19,047 nt of DNA from an uncultured Bacteroides sp. Lineage in GTDB: Bacteria > Bacteroidota > Bacteroidia > Bacteroidales > Bacteroidaceae. This document shows, one piece after another, positions 8,283-15,485 of this stretch. The first letter of the stretch is position 1. The number at the start of each line of letters is the position of its first letter. The notes beneath the pieces are model-generated. The model made no database searches and was not told the origin of the DNA. It saw only the letters and a list, made by a program, of their open reading frames with translations. The stretch lies in assembly GCF_937912035.1 (NCBI RefSeq), contig NZ_CALDPF010000058.1, positions 1 through 19,047 of the forward strand, written 5' to 3'. The translations under genes were made by a program, and so were the position numbers.

Positions 8283-11200
8283 ATGAAAATCAGAACATTT
8301 ATTGACCGACCGATCCTGGCAGGAGTAATATCGGTGCTTATATTAATTCTTGGGTTTATCAGCTTGTCACAGCTGCCTATCGAACAGTTTCCGGAAATAG
8401 CGCCTCCTACGGTAAGTGTATCTGCCACATATACCGGAGCGAATGCAGAAACCGTGTTGAAAAGTGTTGTAGTGCCATTGGAAGAAGCTTTGAATGGTGT
8501 TGAAAACATGATGTATATGACTTCAACATCTTCCAACAACGGTTCTGCCAGAATTACCGTATATTTCCGCCAAGGAACAGATCCGGATATGGCGACAGTC
8601 AATGTGCAGAACCGTATAGCAACGGCTGAAGGCCTTCTGCCGGCTGAAGTGACCAAGAGTGGTATCACTGTACGAAAACGTCAGACAAGTAATATAAAGC
8701 AACTTGCGGTTTACAGTCCTGATGATTCGTTCGACCAGGCATTCCTTACAAATTACATGAAAATAAATATCGAACCAAGACTGTCACGTATCGCCGGTGT
8801 TGGTGAGGTGAATGTTTATGGCTATGACTATTCCATGCGTATATGGCTGGATCCTAATAAGATGCAGAAGTATTCTCTCATCCCGTCGGATATATCTACG
8901 GTATTGGACGAACAGAACATCGAAGCAGCAACCGGAACATTAGGAGCCGAGTCGGATAATACATTCCAATACGTACTTAAATATAGGGGACGATATGAGA
9001 ATGAGGTGGATTATGAGAATATGGTTATAAAATCTTTGCCTAACGGTGAGGTCCTACGTCTGAAAGATGTGGCTACCATTGAACTGGGAACACGTGCATA
9101 CGACTATATCGGAGAGGTAAACGGCCACCCTGGATGTAATATAATGATAGCCCAGACATCCGGTTCGAATGCAAATGAGATTATTGAAGAAATAGACCGC
9201 ACTGTGGATGAAATATCAAAGACACTGCCGAAAGGTATAAAGATTGTCGATTTGATGAGTACAAAGGACTTCCTTGACGCATCAATAAAAAGCGTAATCA
9301 AGACTCTCGTTGAGGCTATCATACTGGTAGTACTGGTGGTGTATGTATTTCTTCAGAGCCTACGTTCCACGTTTATTCCGGCTTTATCCATAATTGTTTC
9401 GTTGGTCGGTACTTTTGCCTTTATGTCTGTGGCCGGTTTCAGTCTGAATATGCTGACGTTGTTTGCATTGGTGTTGGTTATCGGAACTGTTGTGGACGAT
9501 GCCATAGTGGTGGTTGAGGCTGTTCAGGCAAAGTTTGATGAAGGGTATAAATCCTCTTATCTGGCCACGATTGATGCTATGGACGGCATTACTTCCGCTT
9601 TGGTTACAACTACATTCGTATTTATGGCTGTATTCATTCCTGTAAGTTTTATTGGCGGAACAACAGGTACATTCTATACACAGTTTGGTCTGACTATGGC
9701 AGCTGCTGTGGCAATATCATTGGTCAATGCTCTTACACTCAGTCCTGCACTTTGTGCTCTTATTATGACTCCGCATGCTACAGGTGAGAACGGAGAGAAG
9801 CTAAGTTTCTCATCACGTTTCCACATAGCGTTCGATACAGCTTTTCATCGTTTGGTGACAAAATATAAGGTAGGTGTAGTATTCATGCTTAAAAGAAAAT
9901 GGTTGGCCGGTGCATTCCTTGTATTGGCTTGTGGCGGTTTCGCATTTCTTATGATGACTACAAAGACGGGACTTGTTCCAAATGAGGATATGGGAACTGT
10001 ATTTATTGACGTACGTACTTCTCCGGGAAACAGTGTTCAGGAAACACGCAAGGTGATGGAACAGGTGGACAGCTGTTTGCGTACAATCCCTCAGGTGGAA
10101 TTATACTCTAACATTACCGGTAACTCAATGTTGAGTGGTCAGGGAGCATGTAATGGTATGTTTACAATACGTCTGAAGGACTGGAGTGAAAGACCTGATA
10201 AGGAAGATGCCATTGATGCAGTTATTCAGGAGATTAGTCATAAGACAGCGTTTATATCCAGTGCGGACATTATGCCGTTTACCCGTCCTATGATTCCGGG
10301 ATATGGTGTGAACAGTGGTTTTGAGGTGTATGTACAGGATCAGAAAGGAGGTACAACAGAAGATTTGCTGAAATATACCAGACAGTTCCTTGATGAATTG
10401 AACAAACGTCCGGAAATAGGTAGAGCCACTACATCTTTCGATACCAAGTTCCCGCAATATCTTGTTGAGGTTGACGCGGCCAGATGTAAGCGGAACGGAA
10501 TATCTCCTTCGGATGTCCTCAGTACACTTGCCGGATACATCGGGGGTAGTTATGCTTCCAATATGAACCGTTTCTCAAAACTTTATCGTGTAATGGTACA
10601 GGCTTCACCGGAGTTCCGACTTGACACCGAGTCACTGAACAGTATCTATGTACGTAATGATTCTGGCGAGATGAGTCCCATCAGCCAATATCTGAAACTG
10701 ACACGTGTATATGGTTCAGAAGTACTGACACGTTTTAACCTGTTCTCTGCCATACAGGTAAATGGTGCCGCTGCATCCGGATATAGTTCTGGTCAGGCTA
10801 TCAAGGCTGTTCAGGAGGTTGCCGCACAGACATTGCCTACAGGATACGGATTTGAGTTTGGCGGAATGTCGCGTGAAGAGTCAAATACAGGAAACACCAC
10901 AACTTTGGTATTTGTCATTTGTGTGGTTTTCATCTATCTCATTCTTTGTGCATTGTATGAAAGTCTGTTCGTTCCTCTTGCAGTCATACTCTCTGTGCCG
11001 TTCGGACTGGCAGGCAGCTTCCTGTTTGCGAAAATGTTCGGACTTGAAAACAATATATACTTGCAGACAGGTCTGATTATGCTTATCGGTCTTCTTTCGA
11101 AAACTGCGATATTGCTTACTGAATATGCTTCCGAGCGCCGTCGTCATGGTATGACTATAATGCAGGCTGCGGTTTCTGCGGCACAGGTACGTTTGCGTCC

Positions 11201-11426
11201 TATTCTGATGACTTCTCTTACGATGATATTCGGTATGCTTCCTCTTATGTTCGCTACCGGTGTAGGTGCCAATGGAAATATATCTATCGGTGTAGGAACG
11301 GTTGGAGGTATGTTGATCGGTACGATTGCCTTGCTGTTTATTGTGCCTCCGTTGTTTATGGTATTCCAGTATCTGCAGGAAAAGTTTATGCCTGAACGTC
11401 AGTTGCCAAATATTGAGAAAAAATAA
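8283..11426 (+). CDS. RND-family multidrug efflux pump, HAE1 type (AcrB-like)
   Basis: A 1047-residue inner-membrane proton-driven exporter, the normal length for AcrB-type pumps. The N-terminus MKIRTFIDRPILAGVISVLI and the following LPIEQFPEIAPPTVSVSATY stretch are hallmarks of the hydrophobe/amphiphile efflux-1 family. Two large periplasmic loops separate the usual twelve membrane helices. The proton-relay aspartates are visible in TM4 at D405/D406 (GTVVDDAIVVVEAV), and the partner lysine lies in the C-terminal half in LIGLLSKTAILLTEYA, equivalent to AcrB Lys940. This pattern argues for drug, detergent or bile-salt-like substrates rather than metals (the heavy-metal branch differs in TM4), but the actual substrate is unknown. 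It sits between the adaptor and outer-membrane-channel genes with gaps of 11 and 18 bases, so the tripartite system is complete. Confidence 0.96.
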   Translation: MKIRTFIDRPILAGVISVLILILGFISLSQLPIEQFPEIAPPTVSVSATYTGANAETVLKSVVVPLEEALNGVENMMYMTSTSSNNGSARITVYFRQGTDPDMATVNVQNRIATAEGLLPAEVTKSGITVRKRQTSNIKQLAVYSPDDSFDQAFLTNYMKINIEPRLSRIAGVGEVNVYGYDYSMRIWLDPNKMQKYSLIPSDISTVLDEQNIEAATGTLGAESDNTFQYVLKYRGRYENEVDYENMVIKSLPNGEVLRLKDVATIELGTRAYDYIGEVNGHPGCNIMIAQTSGSNANEIIEEIDRTVDEISKTLPKGIKIVDLMSTKDFLDASIKSVIKTLVEAIILVVLVVYVFLQSLRSTFIPALSIIVSLVGTFAFMSVAGFSLNMLTLFALVLVIGTVVDDAIVVVEAVQAKFDEGYKSSYLATIDAMDGITSALVTTTFVFMAVFIPVSFIGGTTGTFYTQFGLTMAAAVAISLVNALTLSPALCALIMTPHATGENGEKLSFSSRFHIAFDTAFHRLVTKYKVGVVFMLKRKWLAGAFLVLACGGFAFLMMTTKTGLVPNEDMGTVFIDVRTSPGNSVQETRKVMEQVDSCLRTIPQVELYSNITGNSMLSGQGACNGMFTIRLKDWSERPDKEDAIDAVIQEISHKTAFISSADIMPFTRPMIPGYGVNSGFEVYVQDQKGGTTEDLLKYTRQFLDELNKRPEIGRATTSFDTKFPQYLVEVDAARCKRNGISPSDVLSTLAGYIGGSYASNMNRFSKLYRVMVQASPEFRLDTESLNSIYVRNDSGEMSPISQYLKLTRVYGSEVLTRFNLFSAIQVNGAAASGYSSGQAIKAVQEVAAQTLPTGYGFEFGGMSREESNTGNTTTLVFVICVVFIYLILCALYESLFVPLAVILSVPFGLAGSFLFAKMFGLENNIYLQTGLIMLIGLLSKTAILLTEYASERRRHGMTIMQAAVSAAQVRLRPILMTSLTMIFGMLPLMFATGVGANGNISIGVGTVGGMLIGTIALLFIVPPLFMVFQYLQEKFMPERQLPNIEKK

Positions 11427-11444
11427 CATCAAAGAATAAAGTGT

Positions 11445-12812
11445 ATGATAAGAAATATAATAATTGTTTTAGCAGTTTCCATTGCGATGAGCGGATGTCA
11501 TATATATCGTGCATACGAGCGTCCGGATGTTACGTCGGTGGTCGATAGCATTTACCGTCAGCCTGTAGCAGTCGATGATACCGTTTCGTTGGCTTCGTTG
11601 TCCTGGGAACAGCTTTTTACGGACTCGCATCTGCAAGAGTTGATAAGGTACGGTCTTGATAATAATACGGATTTGAGTGTGGCCAGGCTGAAAGTGGAAG
11701 AAGCAGAAGCGCTTCTTATGACTTCAAGGCTGTCATACCTGCCTTCAATAACATTGTCGCCAGAGGGTACAATAACAAGCGTTGGCGGTGGTGAAGCTTC
11801 GAAAAAATATAATATTGCGGCATCTGCAGATTGGGAGATAGACCTCTTTGGCAAATTGCTCAATGCCAAACGTGGTGCACAGGCAGCCCTGGAGCAAAGC
11901 GATGCTTATCGTCAGGCGGTACAGACCCAACTGGTGGCTACCATAGCCAACAGCTATTACACTCTGCTCGTTCTTGACGAACAATTGAAGATAACACAGG
12001 AAACAGCAGAGACATGGACAGAGAGCCTGCGTACGATGAAGGCCTTAAAACGTGCCGGACAGGCAACGGAAATGGCTGTTGCACAGACTGAGGCAGCCAA
12101 GCTGTCTGTAGATGCTTCTGTATTGTCGATACAGCGTCAGATATCGGAAATGGAAAATTCTCTGTCAGCTTTGTTGGGAAAGGCTCCACAGGTTATAGTA
12201 CGTGGAACATTAAGCGAGCAGATATTTCCTGATTCACTGTCAACGGGTGTTCCATTGCAATTGTTGAGTCGTCGTCCTGACGTGCGTCAAAGCGAAGCAC
12301 AGTTGGCTGTGGCATATTACGCTACGAATTCTGCGCGTTCGGCATTTTATCCGAGTATAACGTTGGGAGGTTCGGCAGGATGGACAAACTCAGCCGGTGC
12401 GGTTGTCGCCAATCCTGGACAATGGCTGTTGACTGCCGTCGGCTCATTGGTACAACCTATATTCAATAAAGGCAAGAACATTGCGAACCTGAAAATAGCG
12501 AAAGCGCAGCAGGAGGAGGCATTGCTGATGTTCAGACAAAGTCTGCTTGATGCCGGAACCGAAGTCAATGACGCATTGGTCCAATGGCAGACGGCAAAGG
12601 AACGGATAATGTTGGATGAACAGCAGGCTGCGTCACTTAAATCTGCTTTAAAGAGTTCCGAACTGCTGATGAAATACAGTTCTCAGAATTATCTGGAGGT
12701 CATAACTGCCAGACAGTCACTTCTGCAGGCTGAACTTAATACAGTTACAGACCGTTTTGATGAGATTCAGGGAGTAATAAATCTCTATCATGCATTAGGC
12801 GGAGGATACTGA
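11445..12812 (+). CDS. Outer-membrane efflux channel lipoprotein, NodT/OprM-like (TolC superfamily)
   Basis: A 455-residue outer-membrane factor completing the tripartite efflux system. A lipoprotein signal peptide ends in A-M-S-G-C with lipidation predicted at Cys18, as in OprM/NodT-type channels (TolC itself is not lipidated). Two outer-membrane-efflux repeats follow. The first has WEQLFTDSHLQELIRYGLDN, the ADWEIDLFGKLLNAKRGAQA block near residues 128-147 and a long amphipathic helix region. The second has LLSRRPDVRQSEAQLAVAYY near 278-297, the SAFYPSITLGGSAGW beta segment and the QPIFNKGKNIANLKIAKAQQ block. It begins 18 bases after the pump gene and is the last gene of the operon, followed immediately by a strong terminator. 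Substrate range is set by the pump, not by this channel. Confidence 0.95.
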   Translation: MIRNIIIVLAVSIAMSGCHIYRAYERPDVTSVVDSIYRQPVAVDDTVSLASLSWEQLFTDSHLQELIRYGLDNNTDLSVARLKVEEAEALLMTSRLSYLPSITLSPEGTITSVGGGEASKKYNIAASADWEIDLFGKLLNAKRGAQAALEQSDAYRQAVQTQLVATIANSYYTLLVLDEQLKITQETAETWTESLRTMKALKRAGQATEMAVAQTEAAKLSVDASVLSIQRQISEMENSLSALLGKAPQVIVRGTLSEQIFPDSLSTGVPLQLLSRRPDVRQSEAQLAVAYYATNSARSAFYPSITLGGSAGWTNSAGAVVANPGQWLLTAVGSLVQPIFNKGKNIANLKIAKAQQEEALLMFRQSLLDAGTEVNDALVQWQTAKERIMLDEQQAASLKSALKSSELLMKYSSQNYLEVITARQSLLQAELNTVTDRFDEIQGVINLYHALGGGY

Positions 12813-12822
12813 TTGTAAACAT

Positions 12823-12853
12823 TAAGGGCCGGACAACAACTATCCGGCCCTTA
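12823..12853. terminator. Strong bidirectional intrinsic terminator
   Basis: TAAGGGCCGGA (12823-12833) and TCCGGCCCTTA (12843-12853) form a perfect 11-bp GC-rich stem with a 9-base loop. It is 10 bases after the stop of the efflux operon and 20 bases from the stop of the convergent guanylyltransferase gene. T-rich sequence follows on both strands, so it probably ends transcription from both sides. Confidence 0.85.
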
Positions 12854-12873
12854 TTGTTTATAATGGTTATTTG

Positions 12874-13917
12874 TTATACATATTCATCTCCGAATTTCAT
12901 TTCCACATCATTCACAAATTTGCGTATAGAGTTCTGGTCGTCTTTCTTGCATATCAAAAGAACATTGTCATGTTCCGCAATCAGATATCCTTCCAGACCT
13001 TCGGCTACTACCAGTTTGCCTTTTGGCATCAGGATGATGTTTTCATTGCAATCGTACAAGAGTGAATTACTGTTTAAAATGACATTATGGTTAATGTCTT
13101 TAGGTGATGCGTCGTATAATGATTGCCATGTGCCGATATCAGCCCATCCGAAATCACACATTTGTACATAAACATTATCTGCTTTTTCCATGATACTGTA
13201 ATCTATAGAAATATTCGGACATGCAGAAAAATCAGGAGTTTCACATTCTAGTCGTGGACACACCTCTGTCATGTTCTCATGGAAAGCCTTCATAATTGTT
13301 GTAACATGCCAGATAAATATTCCGGAGTTCCAATAAAACTCATTGTCTTCCACAAATACTTTTGCAAATTCCAATGCTGGTTTTTCAATGAATGTCTTTA
13401 CTTTGCAGAAATCTCCGTCTCTTTCTTCTTCCTCAATCTGTATGTAGCCATAACCGGTTTCCGGCCTTGTCGGTTTAATACCTATATTAATCAGTCTGCC
13501 TGATGTAGCTGCATAATCCAACCCTTTTAAAATTGATGACCGGAAACTGTCAATATTCAGTATAAGTTGGTCGGAAGGCATGACTACTATAGTTGCGTCG
13601 GGATTTATTTTCTGTATTAGATATGAAGCGTATGCCAGCGAAGGTGCTGTGTTTCTTCTTTCTTCTTCTATTATAATCTGTTCGTCTTTTATTTCAGGAA
13701 GAATCTTTTTGACAATGTCTTTATAATCAATGAATGTGGAAATATAGATATTCTCTGGTGATATTAATCCTTTACATCTGTCGAATGTGATACGTAACAA
13801 GGTTTCACCGGTGCCGAAGAAATCAAGAAACTGTTTGGGCAGTTGTTTTCTGCTGTATGGCCAGAATCTTCTCCCCATTCCACCTGCCATTATTATGCAA
13901 TAATAGTTATTGTTCAT
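12874..13917 (-). CDS. manC: Mannose-1-phosphate guanylyltransferase (GDP-mannose pyrophosphorylase)
   Basis: A 347-residue cytoplasmic nucleotidyltransferase making GDP-mannose from GTP and mannose-1-phosphate, the precursor for GDP-fucose and for capsule or O-glycan mannose. The N-terminal pyrophosphorylase signature is clear: IIMAGGMGRRFWPYSRKQLP with Lys28 in PKQF, then VMPSDQLIL near residues 113-121, TRPETGYGYIQIEEEERDGD in the middle, FIEKP near 157, and the FYWNSGIFIW segment. The length and the lack of a C-terminal cupin show a monofunctional enzyme without the phosphomannose isomerase domain. It stands alone, convergent with the efflux operon and divergent from tRNA-Leu. In this phylum GDP-mannose feeds both surface fucosylation and capsule; no neighbouring glycosyltransferase tells which applies here. 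The substrate call is good but other hexose-1-phosphate nucleotidyltransferases look similar. Confidence 0.9.
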   Translation of the reverse strand: MNNNYYCIIMAGGMGRRFWPYSRKQLPKQFLDFFGTGETLLRITFDRCKGLISPENIYISTFIDYKDIVKKILPEIKDEQIIIEEERRNTAPSLAYASYLIQKINPDATIVVMPSDQLILNIDSFRSSILKGLDYAATSGRLINIGIKPTRPETGYGYIQIEEEERDGDFCKVKTFIEKPALEFAKVFVEDNEFYWNSGIFIWHVTTIMKAFHENMTEVCPRLECETPDFSACPNISIDYSIMEKADNVYVQMCDFGWADIGTWQSLYDASPKDINHNVILNSNSLLYDCNENIILMPKGKLVVAEGLEGYLIAEHDNVLLICKKDDQNSIRKFVNDVEMKFGDEYV

Positions 13918-13945
13918 GGTAATATAGTTTGTATTATTAACTATG

Positions 13946-13953
13946 CTAAGATA
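13946..13953 (-). promoter_or_regulatory. Candidate -7 element for the guanylyltransferase gene
   Basis: On the minus strand this reads TATCTTAG, one mismatch from TAnnTTTG, and lies 28 bases before the start codon. No convincing -33 TTTG precedes it at 19-21 bases. The rest of 13918-14035 is A/T-rich and I see no other signal on this strand. Confidence 0.3.
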
Positions 13954-14035
13954 CTGATTATTTTAGAAAATCGGACTTTAATAGTTTCTAAATAGTGTTA
14001 GACATAAAAAATATTACATTTTCTAGGAGAAAAGT

Positions 14036-14066
14036 ATTGCAGATATGAAAATTATGTTTACCTTTG
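14036..14066 (+). promoter_or_regulatory. Promoter of tRNA-Leu
   Basis: ATTG at 14036-14039, a 19-base spacer, then TACCTTTG at 14059-14066, which is an exact TAnnTTTG -7 element. Transcription would start around 14072-14074, about a dozen bases before the mature tRNA. The -7 is followed by CAACGCAAA, similar to the post-promoter sequences at rpsU and tRNA-Thr in this window. Confidence 0.7.
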
Positions 14067-14085
14067 CAACGCAAAATAAAAATAA

Positions 14086-14169
14086 GCCCAGATGGCGGAA
14101 TCGGTAGACGCGCTGGTCTCAAACACCAGTGGAGTAACATCCATCCCGGTTCGACCCCGGGTCTGGGTA
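14086..14169 (+). tRNA. tRNA-Leu (anticodon CAA)
   Basis: An 84-base class II tRNA. The acceptor arm GCCCAGA pairs with TCTGGGT (a G1-U72 wobble as in E. coli leucine tRNAs) and the discriminator is A. The D-arm sequence GGCGGAATCGGTAGACGC is typical for leucine. The anticodon stem CTGGT/ACCAG encloses loop CTCAAAC, giving anticodon CAA, which reads UUG codons. A variable arm follows, then the T-arm with GGTTCGACCC. CCA is not encoded (the next bases are CAG), so the tail must be added enzymatically. It has its own promoter and terminator and is a single-gene unit. Confidence 0.95.
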
Positions 14170-14176
14170 CAGAAGT

Positions 14177-14210
14177 GGAGAAAGTTGATAAACTTTCTCC
14201 TTTTTTTATT
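14177..14210 (+). terminator. Intrinsic terminator of tRNA-Leu
   Basis: GGAGAAAGTT (14177-14186) and AACTTTCTCC (14191-14200) form a perfect 10-bp stem with a GATA loop, followed directly by seven T residues. It starts 8 bases after the tRNA and is a textbook intrinsic terminator. Confidence 0.92.
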
Positions 14211-14234
14211 CCTTTCTAATTAGTTGGCTTGCTT

Positions 14235-14372
14235 ATGGCCCCGTTTATAGTAATAAAATCAGGTAAAATAGGTAAATGGATAATGGGGGAAATACTTTGG
14301 CAGGTGAGAATCTTTTTATATATATTCGTAATATATTTCGTTTATTGGGTTATTCTTATAAAAAACTTATAA
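14235..14372 (+). CDS. Possible 45-residue small membrane protein (unsupported by homology)
   Basis: In the otherwise gene-free 14211-14443 stretch an ATG at 14235 opens a 45-codon frame ending with TAA at 14372. The predicted peptide has a short basic N-terminus (MAPFIVIKSGKIGKWIMGEI) and then about 20 hydrophobic residues (VRIFLYIFVIYFVYWVILIK), so it would be a single-span membrane peptide. It starts only about 25 bases after the tRNA-Leu terminator and no promoter or Shine-Dalgarno is evident. A/T-rich DNA produces such hydrophobic frames by chance, so this is a candidate only. Confidence 0.2.
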   Translation: MAPFIVIKSGKIGKWIMGEILWQVRIFLYIFVIYFVYWVILIKNL

Positions 14373-14377
14373 TATTA

Positions 14378-14420
14378 TTATTTGGTTACACTTATTTGCT
14401 TATTTTTGTAACCCAAATAA
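14378..14420 (+). promoter_or_regulatory. Inverted repeat over the probable promoter of the flavodoxin/ferredoxin gene
   Basis: TTATTTGGTTAC (14378-14389) and GTAACCCAAATAA (14408-14420) are inverted copies differing only by one extra base in the right arm, with 18 bases between. The interval contains TATTTTTG (14401-14408), a match to the -7 consensus TAnnTTTG, 36 bases before the start codon. TTTG at 14381-14384 is a -33 candidate but the 16-base spacing is short. The arrangement resembles an operator covering a promoter; the regulator is unknown. Confidence 0.4.
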
Positions 14421-14443
14421 GGTAATCTTCAAAATATAAGTTT

Positions 14444-15226
14444 ATGAACAGCATTATAAATTCCGTAAATCTGATTTATTATTCACCAACCGGAACGTCA
14501 AGAAAAATAGCTCGTGCCGTAGGTGATGGATTGAAGGTGAACAATCTGACAGAATCGGATATTACGTTGGATAATAATAATATAAAAAGTTTCACTAATG
14601 ATTCTCTTACGGTTTTCGTATCGCCTGTTTACGGAGGTCGTATCCCCTCAATATTTTTTGAGCGCTTAGGCACATTGAATGGGAACGGGACTATGTGTGC
14701 TGTAGTTGTTGTGTATGGGAACAGACATTATGATGATGCATTGCTTGAACTGAAAAACGAGATGACCAAGAGAGGCTTCCGTGTGGCGGCCGCTGCTTCA
14801 TTTATAGGCGAGCATAGTTTCAGTAGAGAGAATATGCCTGTTGCAGCCGGAAGACCTGATTTCTATGATTTGGGTATGGCCGAGCATTTTGGAAAAGAGG
14901 TAATGGATAAAATAACAACAGTTTCTGATTTTGGAGATTTGTTTGTACCGGGAAATTATCCATATAAGGAAGTAAAACCTAAACAGCCTGCCGCTCCAAT
15001 AAGTACGGAAGATTGTTGTTCGTGTGGATTGTGTGTTTCTTCTTGTCCGACTCATGCTATATCTTTGGACGCATCTGGAAATGTATGTACAGATATTTAT
15101 AAATGTACATTGTGTTGTGCGTGTGTTAAAGTGTGTCCTCAAGGAGCAAGAATATTTGATACGCCGTTTACCAAATTCTTGTATGATAATTTCAGGGAAA
15201 GGAAAAATCCTGAATTCTATTTTTAG
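14444..15226 (+). CDS. EFR1-type flavodoxin/4Fe-4S ferredoxin fusion protein
   Basis: A 260-residue cytoplasmic redox protein with two parts. Residues about 8-165 have a flavodoxin-like fold with the FMN phosphate-binding motif SPTGTSRKIA near residues 14-23 and the SPVYGGRIPS segment. Residues about 186-240 hold a 2x[4Fe-4S] ferredoxin with both cluster motifs complete: CCSCGLCVSSCP and CTLCCACVKVCP, each C-x2-C-x2-C-x3-C-P. This is the EFR1 architecture (ferredoxin with a flavodoxin-like domain), common in anaerobes; the electron partners are generally not known. It is a lone gene between tRNA-Leu and the aminopeptidase, with its own inverted-repeat promoter region and intrinsic terminator. 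The architecture is clear; the pathway is not. Confidence 0.9.
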   Translation: MNSIINSVNLIYYSPTGTSRKIARAVGDGLKVNNLTESDITLDNNNIKSFTNDSLTVFVSPVYGGRIPSIFFERLGTLNGNGTMCAVVVVYGNRHYDDALLELKNEMTKRGFRVAAAASFIGEHSFSRENMPVAAGRPDFYDLGMAEHFGKEVMDKITTVSDFGDLFVPGNYPYKEVKPKQPAAPISTEDCCSCGLCVSSCPTHAISLDASGNVCTDIYKCTLCCACVKVCPQGARIFDTPFTKFLYDNFRERKNPEFYF

Positions 15227-15255
15227 GATTTAATAGTGTAAGTGATATTGTGAAA

Positions 15256-15292
15256 AGAACGTGGACGCAATATGTTCCACGTTCTCTTTTTT
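15256..15292 (+). terminator. Intrinsic terminator of the flavodoxin/ferredoxin gene
   Basis: AGAACGTGGA (15256-15265) and TCCACGTTCT (15276-15285) form a perfect 10-bp stem with a 10-base loop, followed by CTTTTTTG. It begins 29 bases after the stop codon. The remainder of the gap (15293-15369) shows no further signal that I can support. Confidence 0.88.
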
Positions 15293-15365
15293 GTATTAAT
15301 AGTTCCTTCCTCTTATCCGTTTTTTTGGTGATATTTTTCGGATTTCAAGGCAATCCATACGTTTT

Positions 15366-15387
15366 AAAAAAAATGACAGCTCATTTT
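15366..15387 (-). terminator. Probable terminator of the aminopeptidase gene
   Basis: On the minus strand the hairpin AAAATGA-GCTG-TCATTTT (15387 to 15370) runs straight into further T residues, giving a run of eight T (15373 to 15366). It lies about 100 bases beyond the aminopeptidase stop. It is also the first unit of the tandem hairpin array. The stem is A/T-rich, so strength is uncertain. Confidence 0.5.
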
Positions 15388-15431
15388 GGTCAAAACGACA
15401 GTTCGTTTTAAGTAAAACGGCAGCACATTTT
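15370..15431. repeat. Three-unit 22-bp tandem array of small palindromes
   Basis: Units start at 15370, 15392 and 15414, exactly 22 bp apart. Each has the form AAAAYGR-CAGY-NCRTTTT. Unit 1 (AAAATGA/TCATTTT) and unit 2 (AAAACGA/TCGTTTT) are perfect 7-bp inverted repeats with loop CAGC or CAGT; they differ by a compensatory T-A to C-G pair change. Unit 3 (AAAACGG/ACATTTT) keeps the outer pairs only. The array is in the 3' region between two convergent genes. It resembles REP/PU-type intergenic palindromes; whether it is dispersed in the genome cannot be seen from one window. Confidence 0.7.
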
Positions 15432-15485
15432 TTTTGATATTATTTTACGATTTGTTTAGCTTGTATTCTTGTAAATTTGTTTTAC

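Noticed and set aside
10881..11432. 183-codon minus-strand open frame opposite the RND pump gene
   Set aside because: Rich in His, Arg, Lys and Gln with no family-like pattern; lies wholly opposite a clear AcrB-type gene, so it is an antisense shadow.
15370..15431. Tandem repeats considered as a CRISPR array
   Set aside because: Repeats are only 18 bp at 22-bp period with 4-base gaps, so there are no spacers; no cas genes nearby.
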